Below the pieces are notes generated by a model. That model had not been told where the DNA came from. It made no database searches and saw only the letters and a list, made by a program, of their open reading frames with translations. Source: Pseudomonadota bacterium (GTDB lineage Bacteria; Desulfobacterota; Binatia; UBA12015). From it: 33,485 nt of DNA. The stretch covers positions 1 to 33,485 of the forward strand of contig SXLG01000028.1 in assembly GCA_005777805.1 (NCBI GenBank), read 5' to 3'. Shown here piece by piece: positions 1 to 9,786 of the stretch. A program made the position numbers and the translations under genes. Position 1 is the first letter of the stretch. Each line of letters begins with the position of its first letter.

Positions 1-14
1 CCGACGCCGGCGCT

Positions 15-1139
15 TCAGGCCTCTGCCGGCGCCGCCACCTCGACGACATCGACGACGGCGGACTCGCGCACGAACTCGTCGCCAGCGAGTTCCCGGAAGA
101 AGTTCGCGGTCGGCGAGCGGCCCTCCAGCACATCCGCCGCCAGCATCACCGTCGCGGCCGTCCACGGCGTCTGCTCGCCCTCGGGGTAGAGCTCTCGCGC
201 CGGGTGCGTGACGCCGGTCCAGTAGCCTCCTTCGGGTGTGCGCAGCGGATGAACCCAGGAGAAGACCTGGCGGGCGCGCGATTCGAGGCCGGCGGCATCG
301 AGCGCGAGCACGAGTTCGCACGTCTCGGCCACCGTGTACCACGGCTGATCGGCCACGCAGCGGCAGCCGACACCCTCTTCGACGTAGAGATCCACGTGCT
401 CGGGTGCCTGCAGACGCGCCCGGGCTGCGGCACCGCGCAAGGCACCACCGAGGATCGGATAGTACCAATCCATGGAGTGACGACCGACCGGTTCGGCCAG
501 ATCGACCTTGTCGAAGCGTCCGATGTCGTTGCACAGAAGGTCGGCGAGCCTCTCGCGCGCCACGACCCACGCCGGCTGTGGCCGCCCCAGCCGCTCGGCG
601 ATCCGGATGGCGCACACCAGCGAGCCGTGCACGGACGACGAACCGGTCACCAGCGGCGCCTGCCACGGCCGCCCGTCGGCCGTCACGGCCCACGCAATCC
701 CGCCGCAGGGAAGCTGGTGCGCGACGACGAAGTCGATAGCTCGCTTGACGACCGGCCAGATCTCGGCGAGGAAGAGGATGTCGGGCTCGGCCGTCTGGAG
801 ATACCAGGCCGCGGTCGCGATGTAGGCGGCGTGGTTGGTCTGGCGGGTCGACTCGACGATCTCGCGGCCGCGCAGCTCCATGGGCCAGCCACCGTCGCGT
901 TCCTGGTGGCGCGCGAGCCAGCGCAGCGCCTGTTGCGCTGCCTCGTGGCAACCGCTCGCGGCGAGCCCCATGGCGGCATGGGCATGATCCCAGGGGTCCA
1001 TCTTGCCATCGCGTGCCCAGGGCAGGAGCCCATCGGCCTCCTGTCGCGAGGCAATCCACAGGGCGGTCTGCTCGAAATGCTCCCGGCGCATCGCCGGTCG
1101 GCGCAGGTGGTGCGCGTGATGCGCGTGATGCGTGCTCAT
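15..1139 (-). CDS. Alpha-alpha toroid (prenyltransferase/terpenoid-cyclase-like) protein, function unknown
   Basis: The product is 374 residues. I chose the ATG at 1139 because it overlaps the stop of the upstream methyltransferase as ATGA; an in-frame extension to 1316 would run through that gene. Repeated Gly/Trp/aromatic motifs mark the toroid fold of squalene cyclases and prenyltransferases: QEADGLLPW (33-41), HQERDGGWP (78-86), HQLPCGGIAW (141-150) and TPEGGYWTG (301-309). I see no DxDD protonation motif, so cyclase chemistry is not supported. There is no signal peptide or membrane segment. The N-terminus is His-rich (six His in residues 4-11), encoded by short GC-rich tandem repeats. 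It is the last gene of a three-gene unit with a GT4 glycosyltransferase and a methyltransferase, which suggests a role on a glycosylated small molecule or lipid. The family fold is fairly sure; the reaction is unknown. Confidence 0.72.
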   Translation of the reverse strand: MSTHHAHHAHHLRRPAMRREHFEQTALWIASRQEADGLLPWARDGKMDPWDHAHAAMGLAASGCHEAAQQALRWLARHQERDGGWPMELRGREIVESTRQTNHAAYIATAAWYLQTAEPDILFLAEIWPVVKRAIDFVVAHQLPCGGIAWAVTADGRPWQAPLVTGSSSVHGSLVCAIRIAERLGRPQPAWVVARERLADLLCNDIGRFDKVDLAEPVGRHSMDWYYPILGGALRGAAARARLQAPEHVDLYVEEGVGCRCVADQPWYTVAETCELVLALDAAGLESRARQVFSWVHPLRTPEGGYWTGVTHPARELYPEGEQTPWTAATVMLAADVLEGRSPTANFFRELAGDEFVRESAVVDVVEVAAPAEA

Positions 1140-1873
1140 GCCGCTTCGCTCCTCGTCGCGTAGAAGACGACGCTCTTGCCGATGAAGGGGTTGAGCGCGT
1201 TCTCCAGGGTTCTCGTGATCCAGGGTTTCTGCATCAGGTCCCACACCAGCAAGCGATGGTAGAGCTTGACCGGCCAGGCGTCGTCGTTGTCGAGACCAAG
1301 CGCGCATTTGAGCCACCAGTACGGCGTGTGGAGCGCATGCGCGTAGCCGCTCTCTCGGACACGGTAGCCCGCCCGCTCGAGCAGGCGGGGGAGAAGGTCG
1401 CCGCGGTAGATCCGCACATGACCTCCGGGCGAGTTGCGGTACTTCCAGGAGAGCACCCAGCAGATCTCCTCCGGCCCTTCGCGCGGCACCGACACAGCGA
1501 GGGTGCCCCCGGGCCGCAGGACGCGCCGGATCTCGCGCAGGGCGTCCTCGTCGTGCTCGAGGTGCTCGAGGACTTCCGACACGATCACGCAGTCAAAGCT
1601 CGCATCGGCAAACGGCAGGTCGTAGGCGCTGCCGCGCATCACACCCCAGGCGCCTGCTGCCGTCGCCGCACCGCCGAGTTCGCGCGGCAATTCGTCCATC
1701 GACGCCATGCGCTCGCGCGCGCGAGCCGTCTCGGTGCGGCCGATATCGACGCCCACGCCGATCACACCGTCGAGAAGGCGCGTCTGCATGAGGTGGCGGC
1801 CCTCGCCGCAGCCGAGGTCGAGAACGCGCGCGCCGGGTTCGAGCCCGAGTCTCGCCATCTCGACCGTCAGCAA
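1136..1873 (-). CDS. Class I SAM-dependent methyltransferase
   Basis: The product is 245 residues with a Rossmann methyltransferase core. Motif I is VLDLGCGEGRH (about 17-27), followed by the acidic strand end VGVDIG. Motif IV/post-II is FDCVIVSEVLEHLEHD and motif V is RRVLRPGGTLAVSVP. The C-terminal third (PYWWLKCALG, LVWDLMQKPW) looks like a substrate lid. The start is a TTG at 1873, with a GGAGGG ribosome-binding site about 9 bases upstream inside the glycosyltransferase gene; an ATG five codons further in is the alternative. It overlaps the upstream glycosyltransferase stop by 7 bases and the downstream toroid gene by 4, so the three are probably translationally coupled. The acceptor (C, N or O) cannot be told from the sequence. 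Confidence 0.85.
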   Translation of the reverse strand: MLTVEMARLGLEPGARVLDLGCGEGRHLMQTRLLDGVIGVGVDIGRTETARARERMASMDELPRELGGAATAAGAWGVMRGSAYDLPFADASFDCVIVSEVLEHLEHDEDALREIRRVLRPGGTLAVSVPREGPEEICWVLSWKYRNSPGGHVRIYRGDLLPRLLERAGYRVRESGYAHALHTPYWWLKCALGLDNDDAWPVKLYHRLLVWDLMQKPWITRTLENALNPFIGKSVVFYATRSEAA

Positions 1874-3141
1874 GGCAGCGCCCTCCGCGCGATCGCCTCG
1901 CGGTAGACCTCGACCGTCCGCTCGGCGGCACGCCGCCAGGTGAAGTTCTCGAGCACCCGCTGGCGGCCGGCCGCACCCATCTCGCGGCGCCGGGACTCGG
2001 GGCGGCCGAGCAGATCGAGCAGGCCACGCGCCAACGCTTCGGCCGAGCCCGGCTCGACCAGAATCCCACAGCGTCCGTCGGTGCCGACCACCTCCGGCAG
2101 AGCGCCGCCCGTGGTGGAGACCACCGGCACTTCGCTGGCCATGGCTTCGCCTGCGGGGAAACCGAAGCCCTCGTAAAGCGAAGGAACTACCGCGACCGAT
2201 GCTTCGGCATGAAGCTGGGCGATCTCGTGGTCCTCGATCTTGCCCGTGAAGCGAATCGCCGCTTCGAGCCCGAGCGCGCGGATCCGGTCTGGAGTATCCG
2301 CCTGGGCTCCGGGAGCGCCGACCACCGTCAAGTGGGCCGCCGGACGCTCGCGCCGCACCTGGGCGAGCGCCTCGAGCAGGAAGCGGAAACCCTTGAGTGG
2401 CGCGTCCGCCGAGAGTGTCGCCACGATCCGGTCCGGCACGCGGTCGACGCCGGCGAGCGGCCGGAAGACCTCGACGTTGATCCCGTTGCCAACGACCCGC
2501 ATGCGCTCGGCGGGCACGCCGTACTCGCTGACGAGATCCGCACGCGACGCTTCCGACACCGTGAGCACACGGTCAAGGCGACGCGAGACGCGGATCTGGC
2601 TGGGCAGGAAAGCCGAGTAGAAGCGCCAGTAGCCGTAGAGTGCGATCGGCTTGCGGGTCGACCCGTAGGCGATGCGGCGATCACGGGTGATCGGGTGATG
2701 AATCGTTGCCACGACCGGCACGTGCGCCCCCAGCTCGAGCAACCCCGGCCCGAGTGAGCCGTTGTCGTGGACGATGTCGTAGGGCACCGGCGCGCCGTTG
2801 GGCTTGAGACGACGCGACACGCGCCGGCAGAAGGTGATCGGTTCGGCGAAGCCGCCGGTGATGGCGCTCGCCCATTCGGCGAAATCGGCGCGGTCGCGCA
2901 GCGCGCCAAGACCCGGTTTGGCCCGGCGGCCGCTCGGATCGGCCCAGAGATCGAGGCTCGGCACTTCGACCAGGCGAGTCCCGTCCAGAAGCTCCGGATA
3001 GGGCGGGCCGCTGAAGACGTCGACTTCGTGCCCAAGCTCGACGAGCGCCCGGCTGAGCAGCCGGACGTAGATGCCCTGCCCCCCGGAACGGGGGTTTCCC
3101 CGATAGGTGAGCAGCGCGATGCGGAGACGAGCTTGGGACAT
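1867..3141 (-). CDS. GT4-family (GT-B fold) glycosyltransferase
   Basis: The product is 424 residues. I chose the ATG at 3141 because the protein then opens with the first Rossmann strand (RIALLTYRGNPRSGGQGIYV, with the glycine-rich donor loop of GT4 enzymes). The C-terminal domain has the nucleotide-sugar signature SLYEGFGFPAGEAMASEVPV, with the EX7E pair at E324 and E332, and GNGINVEVF near 219-226. HDNGSLGPG and ATIHHP lie in the N-terminal acceptor domain. It has no membrane segment and is probably peripheral at the inner membrane. It is the first gene of the coupled trio with a methyltransferase and a toroid protein, transcribed away from sdhC. A retaining transfer from a nucleotide sugar to a lipid or small-molecule acceptor is expected from the family; sugar and acceptor are unknown. 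Confidence 0.88.
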   Translation of the reverse strand: MSQARLRIALLTYRGNPRSGGQGIYVRLLSRALVELGHEVDVFSGPPYPELLDGTRLVEVPSLDLWADPSGRRAKPGLGALRDRADFAEWASAITGGFAEPITFCRRVSRRLKPNGAPVPYDIVHDNGSLGPGLLELGAHVPVVATIHHPITRDRRIAYGSTRKPIALYGYWRFYSAFLPSQIRVSRRLDRVLTVSEASRADLVSEYGVPAERMRVVGNGINVEVFRPLAGVDRVPDRIVATLSADAPLKGFRFLLEALAQVRRERPAAHLTVVGAPGAQADTPDRIRALGLEAAIRFTGKIEDHEIAQLHAEASVAVVPSLYEGFGFPAGEAMASEVPVVSTTGGALPEVVGTDGRCGILVEPGSAEALARGLLDLLGRPESRRREMGAAGRQRVLENFTWRRAAERTVEVYREAIARRALPC

Positions 3142-3340
3142 GGATCGATTGCGCGCCGAGTAGGTTGGCCAGACCTCGGGCCGGCCGAGCCCCCCGGGCA
3201 CGGAACTTCCCTCTCCCTGACCCCGGCCTCCCGACCCGGCGGTCGATACGGATCCCTCCCCGGCATTGCAACGACGCGAGGGTCCAGCAGCATCAGTCAC
3301 ACTTCTGGCCTAGATGATGACATCTACTCAACGCAGCGCG

Positions 3341-3484
3341 CCGTCGACGACCGCCACCGGGCGGCGCTCGCGTCCATGTCACAGAGGGTCAGCCCTGGTC
3401 GATGAAGTGCAGCCGTCGACGACCGCCGCTCGGGCGCGCTCGCGTGATGTTGGAGCTGATCAGCCCAACTCGAAGCGGTGCGGC
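3341..3484. repeat. Diverged 72-base tandem duplication upstream of sdhC
   Basis: The segment starting at 3341 and the segment starting at 3413 align over their full length. The first 33 bases (opening ccgtcgacgaccgcc) match at 28 of 33 positions and both end gctcgcgt. The following half is less similar but shares atgt, tcagccc and a tcga...agtgc/agcggtgc block with a small gap. Two copies lie directly head to tail. It may be a duplicated regulatory element for the divergent promoters, or remnant sequence without function. Confidence 0.6.
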
Positions 3485-3519
3485 CACCGCCTCATCACCC
3501 GCGCACAGGCCCACATGAA

Positions 3520-3547
3520 TTGCGCTGATCCGGCAAATCGCTATGCA
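3520..3547 (+). promoter_or_regulatory. Candidate promoter for sdhCAB
   Basis: A TTGCGC (3520-3525) and TATGCA (3542-3547) pair is separated by 16 bases just ahead of sdhC. Initiation here would leave only about 6 bases before the chosen ATG at 3560, so either the message is nearly leaderless or this is not the promoter. No Shine-Dalgarno sequence precedes that ATG, which would be consistent with a leaderless transcript. Confidence 0.22.
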
Positions 3548-3559
3548 TCAGCAGCACTC

Positions 3560-4284
3560 ATGCAAACACTGCCCTTCAGACCGTGGTCGTCCATCGGGAA
3601 GAAGCTCCTCAACGGACTCACGGGCCTCTTGCTGATGCTCTTCATCGCAGCCCACCTTGCGGGCAACCTGACGCTGCTCGTCGGTACCGACGCTTTCAAC
3701 GCCTATGCCGAGGGGCTCCACCGGCTCGGCGTGATCGTGCCCCTCGCCGAGATTGGCTTGACGGCACTCGTGGCGGCGCACGTGCTCTCGGCCGTCGCGG
3801 TCTACAACGACCGCCGCGCGGCGCGAAACGTGCGCTACACCATGGTCGCCAGCAAGGGCGGCAGCTCGAAGCAAAGCGTCTTCTCGCGCAGCATGATCGT
3901 CACCGGAGGCGTGCTGCTGGTCTTCCTCGTGCTGCACGTCTGGCAGTTCCGCTTCGGTCCGAGCATCGCCGAGGGCTACGTCACGCTGCTCCACGGCGAA
4001 CCGGTGCGTGATCTCTACCGGCTGGTGGTCGAGACCTTCCAGAATCCGCTCTGGGTCGTGTTCTACCTGGGCGTGATGGTGCTGCTCGGCTTCCATCTCC
4101 GACACGGCTTCTGGAGCGCCTTCCAATCGCTCGGACTGCTCGCGCCGCACACGCGGGCGCTTGCCTTCTCGGCCGGCGGCGTCGTCGCCCTCGTGATCGC
4201 AGCGGGCTTCCTGCTGCTGCCGATCTGGCTCTTCCTCAGCGCGGATCCGCGCGCTGCGGCTGGCGTCGTGATGGTGGTCCCCTG

Positions 4285-4285
<1 letters not shown>
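3560..4285 (+). CDS. sdhC: Succinate dehydrogenase cytochrome b558 subunit
   Basis: The product is 241 residues, the membrane anchor of complex II, which passes electrons from the SdhB iron-sulfur clusters to quinone. Five hydrophobic helices are visible (about 17-40, 57-80, 111-130, 163-183 and 203-226). Four His are placed like the bis-His ligands of the Bacillus-type diheme anchor: H32 (AHLAGN), H74 (AAHV), H126 (LHVWQF) and H179 (FHLRHG). The opening [14 protein letters not shown] is typical of the family, so I prefer the ATG at 3560 to in-frame upstream starts at 3515 or 3314, whose translation is not family-like. The stop overlaps the sdhA start (TGATG). The three genes form one operon in the order C-A-B. 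Confidence 0.92.
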
Positions 4286-6215
<1,930 letters not shown>

Positions 6216-6219
<4 letters not shown>

Positions 6220-6986
6220 TGACGAGTGCAACGAACGGAACCCGCTCGTACACGCTGCGCATCTGGCGACAGAGCGACAACGCGAGCCCCGGCGCGCTGG
6301 TCGAGTACCGCGTCGAGGATATCGACGCGCAAATGTCGTTCCTCGAGATGCTCGATCACCTCAACGACACGCTCGAGCGCAAGGGCGAGCTGCCGGTGGC
6401 GTTCGAGAGTGACTGCCGCGAGGGCATCTGCGGGATGTGCGGCATCGTGATCGACGGCCGGCCGCACGGCCCGGTGCCCAACCTCACCACCTGCGGGCTG
6501 CGCATGCGCGAGTTCGAAAGTGGCGCGACCATCACCATCGAGCCCTTCCGCGCGAGCGCGTTTCCGCTGGTGCGCGACCTGGTCGTCGATCGCAGCTCGT
6601 TCGATCGGGTGATGCAGGCCGGCGGCTACGTGTCGGTCAACTGCGGCCAGGCCCCCGAGGCCAACGCGATGCCGATCGGCAAGGACGTCGCCGAGGCGGC
6701 GATGGATTCGGCCGCCTGCATCGGCTGCGGCGCCTGCGTCGCCTCCTGCCCCAACGCCTCGGCATCGCTATTCGTAGGTGCCAAAATCCGCCAGTTCGCC
6801 CTCTTGCCCCAGGGCCAGGCCGAACGCACCCGCCGCGCCCGGCGCATGGTCGCAGTGATGGATCAGGAGGGCTTCGGCGACTGCTCGAACCACGGCGAGT
6901 GCGAGGCCGCCTGTCCGAAGGCGATCTCGATCGAGAACATCGCCGTGCTGCGCCGCGAGTACCTGCGCACGCTCGTGCGGCGCTGA
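6216..6986 (+). CDS. sdhB: Succinate dehydrogenase iron-sulfur subunit
   Basis: The product is 256 residues and carries electrons from SdhA to SdhC. The N-terminal plant-ferredoxin domain binds a [2Fe-2S] cluster through C67, C72, C75 (CREGICGMC) and C93. The C-terminal domain has C168, C171, C174 and C178 ([12 protein letters not shown]) and C223, C229 and C233 ([12 protein letters not shown]) for the [4Fe-4S] and [3Fe-4S] centres. The start ATG overlaps the sdhA stop as ATGA, with a second ATG immediately after it. The gene ends 5 bases before the convergent coiled-coil pseudogene, leaving no room for a separate terminator. Confidence 0.97.
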
Positions 6987-6991
6987 GCCGG

Positions 6992-7424
6992 CTAGAGGAG
7001 GCGCGCCAGCGCCGAGACCGCGCCTGCGGTCGCGACCACCATGCCCCCGAGGCGGACGGTGATCCGCCGCTCCATGTCGGCGAGCCGGGCCTCGAGGCGA
7101 GCGCTGTGCTCGGCCAGGCGAAGGTCCAGACGCTTCTCCGTTTCGACGAAGCGCGCGCACGCCCTGATCGAAGCGTGCCTCCATCTGCTGGAACCGCGCC
7201 TCCACCCTCTCAAAACGCAGATCGATCCAGGAGAAGCGACTCTCGAGGCGAGCCTCCACCTCGATCAAGTCCGAGCGGGTCGCCAGTGCATCGGTCATGG
7301 TCGCCGCGAGCGCCTCGGCCTGTCCGCGGGCCTGTTGCTCGCTGAAGCCCGCCTCGCGCAGGCGACGTGCGTACGCAAGCGTGTCGAGTGCGATCGCTCC
7401 GGCCGCTTCGATTCCAGCCAGCAA
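6992..7424 (-). pseudogene. DUF1640-like coiled-coil membrane-anchored protein, frameshifted
   Basis: Two minus-strand frames together make one recognisable protein. The upstream frame gives IALDTLAYARRLREAGFSEQ and a heptad-rich stretch ending near RFDQGVRA. The downstream frame continues RFVETEKRLDLRLAEHSARL and ends with a hydrophobic tail (MVVATAGAVSALARLL) at the stop at 6992. This is the DUF1640 layout: N-terminal DTL-RRL-AGF helix, long coiled coil, C-terminal membrane anchor. The break falls in a GC-dinucleotide run at 7151-7158. One more GC unit would restore a single frame (QGVRARFVETEK), so a 2-base slip or a sequencing error explains it. The start is unclear: no ATG is suitable, and TTG at 7424 is my best guess, with the frame open to 7541. 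It converges on sdhB. Confidence 0.6.
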
Positions 7425-7659
7425 CGCTCGGCTCAATGAAGGGCGACTCAAGAAAAACCCCCCGCCCCGCCGTTCGCGTTCCTGGGTTGCTGACCGGTTC
7501 GGCCCCCGGGTGGCCAAGACGCGGCTCGACGGATCACACAAGGAGGGCCCGGCTCGTGGCCAAGGTCCGGGCCTCCGGCTTGGCGCGGCGCCGCCCGTCC
7601 ACTACTCCGGTGCTGGCAGCCGTCCGCGAAGGTCCGGGGGGCGGAAGACAAGGATCCTC

Positions 7660-8844
7660 ATGGCTGATCATCCCGTAAATCCAGATATTCGCTTGCTCGA
7701 CGGGCGCTTCTACGCCGAGGATCCGCACCCGCACTTCACCTGGATGCGGGCCAACGCACCGGTCTACCACGACGCGGCCGGCGCGGTCTGGGGCATCGCC
7801 ACCCACGCCGATATCCAGCGCATCTCGCGCGACCCGACGACCTTCAGCAACGCGAGCGGGATGCGGCCCGATTCACCACCGCTGCCCTCGATGATCAACA
7901 TGGACGATCCCGAGCACAAACGGCGGCGCAACCTCGTCAACAAAGGTTTCACTCCGCGTCGGGTGGCCGACCACGAGCAGAAGATTCGCGAAATCTGCGC
8001 CGACCTGCTGAGCCGTGCCCAGCGCAAGGATCGCTTCGACTTCGTGCGCGAGGTGGCCGCCCCCCTGCCGATGATCATGATCGGCGACATGCTCGGCGTA
8101 GCGCCGGAGGACCGCGACGACCTGCTGCGCTGGTCCGACGACATGGTTTCGGGCACCTCGCTCAGCGCGCCGCCCGCGACCGTCGAGCGCGCCATACAGG
8201 CCTTCGCGGAGTACTCCACCTACAACCGCCGCGTGGTCGCCGAGCGGCACGCGCAAGCACGCGACGATCTGATCAGCACGCTGGTCCACGCCACGATCGA
8301 GGGCGACCGGCTCGACGATGAGGAACTCCTGCACGAGACCCTGCTCATCCTGGTCGGCGGCGACGAGACCACGCGCCACGTCATCACCGGCGGCATGCTC
8401 CAGCTCCTGCGCCATCCCGCCCAGATGGCGCTCTTGGCGGCCCACCCCGAGCGCATCGCCTGCGCCGTCGAGGAGATGCTGCGCTGGGTCTCACCGATCC
8501 AGAACATGGCACGCACCGCGACCCGCGACGTCGAGCTGCGCGGTCAGACGATTCGCGCCGGCGACAAGCTGCTGCTGCTCTACCCCTCGGCCAACCGCGA
8601 CGAGCAGATCTTCGCGGAGCCCTTCGCCTTCGACGTCGAGCGCAGGCCCAACGACCATCTCGCCTTCGGCGGCTTCGGCGCGCACTTCTGCCTCGGTGCC
8701 AGTCTCGCGCGACTCGAACTGAGGGTGATGTTCGAGGAAATCGTGCGGCGCATTCCCCTGGCCCGCCTCGTCGACGAGGGACCGCTGCCGTGGCGCAACT
8801 CGAATTTCATCACCGGCATCGAGGAGATGCAGGTCGAGGTCTGA
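7660..8844 (+). CDS. Cytochrome P450 monooxygenase
   Basis: The product is 394 residues, the usual length of a soluble bacterial P450. The heme loop FGGFGAHFCLG carries the thiolate C344. The I-helix oxygen-activation motif is GGDETT (233-238), and the K-helix ExxR is E272-R275. The N-terminal part (NMDDPEHKRRRNLVNKGF) resembles the CYP125/CYP142 group that oxidises sterol or alkyl side chains; this is a resemblance, not a substrate assignment. The ATG at 7660 is preceded by AAGGA at good spacing, and upstream in-frame sequence is non-homologous. It needs a ferredoxin and a reductase, neither of which is in this window. Flanking acyl-CoA dehydrogenases would suit side-chain or fatty-acid oxidation. 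Confidence 0.93.
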   Translation: MADHPVNPDIRLLDGRFYAEDPHPHFTWMRANAPVYHDAAGAVWGIATHADIQRISRDPTTFSNASGMRPDSPPLPSMINMDDPEHKRRRNLVNKGFTPRRVADHEQKIREICADLLSRAQRKDRFDFVREVAAPLPMIMIGDMLGVAPEDRDDLLRWSDDMVSGTSLSAPPATVERAIQAFAEYSTYNRRVVAERHAQARDDLISTLVHATIEGDRLDDEELLHETLLILVGGDETTRHVITGGMLQLLRHPAQMALLAAHPERIACAVEEMLRWVSPIQNMARTATRDVELRGQTIRAGDKLLLLYPSANRDEQIFAEPFAFDVERRPNDHLAFGGFGAHFCLGASLARLELRVMFEEIVRRIPLARLVDEGPLPWRNSNFITGIEEMQVEV

Positions 8845-8955
8845 GCGCGACAGCGAATCCAGCCCGCCCCGGCCCCCGTGTGCGGACGCGACCTCGCACC
8901 CGAGCGGAGCGACGTGCGCCGCCGCACAGCCCGCCGCTCTGGCCCCCGTGGGCGG

Positions 8956-8968
8956 GCCCCGTCGGGGC
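8956..8968. terminator. Small perfect hairpin between convergent genes
   Basis: GCCCC-GTC-GGGGC forms a 5-pair stem in the 140-base gap between the P450 stop and the convergent transglycosylase stop. The stem is short and has no T tract, so this is only a weak terminator candidate. Confidence 0.2.
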
Positions 8969-8984
8969 AGCTCCGACCTGCCGC

Positions 8985-9623
8985 TCAGAAGGGCCACCAC
9001 CACGGACCTTCCAGCGCTTCCTCGAGTTCGCGCCGGCAGCGCGCGTACTGCGCCGCATAGAGGCGCGTCCGGTGCTCAACGCTCGACGCGGCGCGCAAGA
9101 CGCCCGGCTTGCGGCGGTGGCTACCGCGCAAATAGCCACGGTGCCCCTCGTGGTAGGCGGCGTAGTAGGCGCGCGGGTCGTCGCGGGGGATGCCGAAGCG
9201 CTGCTCGCCGACCCAGCCGTACCAGCCGAGGAAGTCGGCGACGTCCTCCAGATCATCGCGCGACGCAAGCCCGCCACCGCGCGAATCCTGGTACCAGTCC
9301 CACGTTGAATCTAGCACCTGACCGTAGCCGTATGCGCTCGAGAGCCGGGGGCCGGGGAAAATCCACAGGATGCTGCTGCGCGGCGGACGTGCCGACGCAT
9401 CGAATCCCGATTCCTGATGGATCACGGCGAGCTGTTGCGGCACCGGCACGCCCCAGCGGTGCTCGGAGGCGCGCAGGGCTTCGTACCACTCGGAACGCTC
9501 GCGCAGGATCGAGCACAGATCCTCGGGACGACTCGGCCGTGCTGCCGAGCAGGCCCCGACCAGCAGGGCGAGTGCTACCAGCAGCCCCGCGCGTGCCCGA
9601 CTCACCGCCGCGTCCGCCACCAC
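8985..9623 (-). CDS. SLT-type lytic transglycosylase lipoprotein
   Basis: The product is about 212 residues. A hydrophobic signal (AGLLVALALLVGAC) ends in a lipobox whose Cys would become the acylated residue, so it is probably an outer-membrane lipoprotein acting on peptidoglycan. The SLT catalytic motif is HQESGFD (catalytic Glu at about residue 71). It is followed by SSAYGYGQVLDSTW and YYAAYHEGHRGYLRG, which form the family's GYGQ and AYxxG motifs. The frame is open to a TTG at 9671, but a strong GGAGGGGGAGG sequence (9631-9641) sits just ahead of three consecutive GTG codons, so I place the start at 9623 (9626 and 9620 are equally codable). The C-terminus (EGPWWWPF) is aromatic. It cleaves the MurNAc-GlcNAc bond with anhydro product if typical. 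Confidence 0.85.
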   Translation of the reverse strand: MVADAAVSRARAGLLVALALLVGACSAARPSRPEDLCSILRERSEWYEALRASEHRWGVPVPQQLAVIHQESGFDASARPPRSSILWIFPGPRLSSAYGYGQVLDSTWDWYQDSRGGGLASRDDLEDVADFLGWYGWVGEQRFGIPRDDPRAYYAAYHEGHRGYLRGSHRRKPGVLRAASSVEHRTRLYAAQYARCRRELEEALEGPWWWPF

Positions 9624-9630
9624 CACGCCA

Positions 9631-9641
9631 CCTCCCCCTCC
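9631..9641 (-). promoter_or_regulatory. Ribosome-binding site deciding the transglycosylase start
   Basis: Read on the minus strand this is GGAGGGGGAGG, 4 bases before the first and 7 before the second of three GTG codons. It argues for initiation at the GTG cluster rather than at the TTG at 9671. Confidence 0.6.
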
Positions 9642-9786
9642 GCGTCTGCCCGAGACCGCCCGCACGATCAAATCACCCGCCGCAACGGGCCGGGATCGCG
9701 GCGGCGCCGTCTGCGTGGGCGCCGCCCTCGGCCGTGGCGCGAGGCCTCGTTGCCACAGCCGGCCCGGCGCGGCTGCACCGGCCGGC

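Larger units (their letters stand above)
3142..3559. other. Divergent intergenic region between GT4 gene and sdhC
   Basis: This 418-base spacer must hold the promoters of the minus-strand glycosyltransferase trio and the plus-strand sdhCAB operon. Reading frames cross it on both strands, but their translations are Arg/Ser/Pro-rich shadow and match nothing I recognise. Its main feature is a diverged 72-base tandem duplication (3341-3484), listed separately. A weak promoter-like pair lies near its right end. Confidence 0.6.

Noticed and set aside
3314-3559. N-terminal extension of sdhC
   Set aside because: The extra 82 residues are Arg/Ser-rich, contain the duplicated spacer sequence and do not resemble the family. 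The protein begins properly near SSIGKK.
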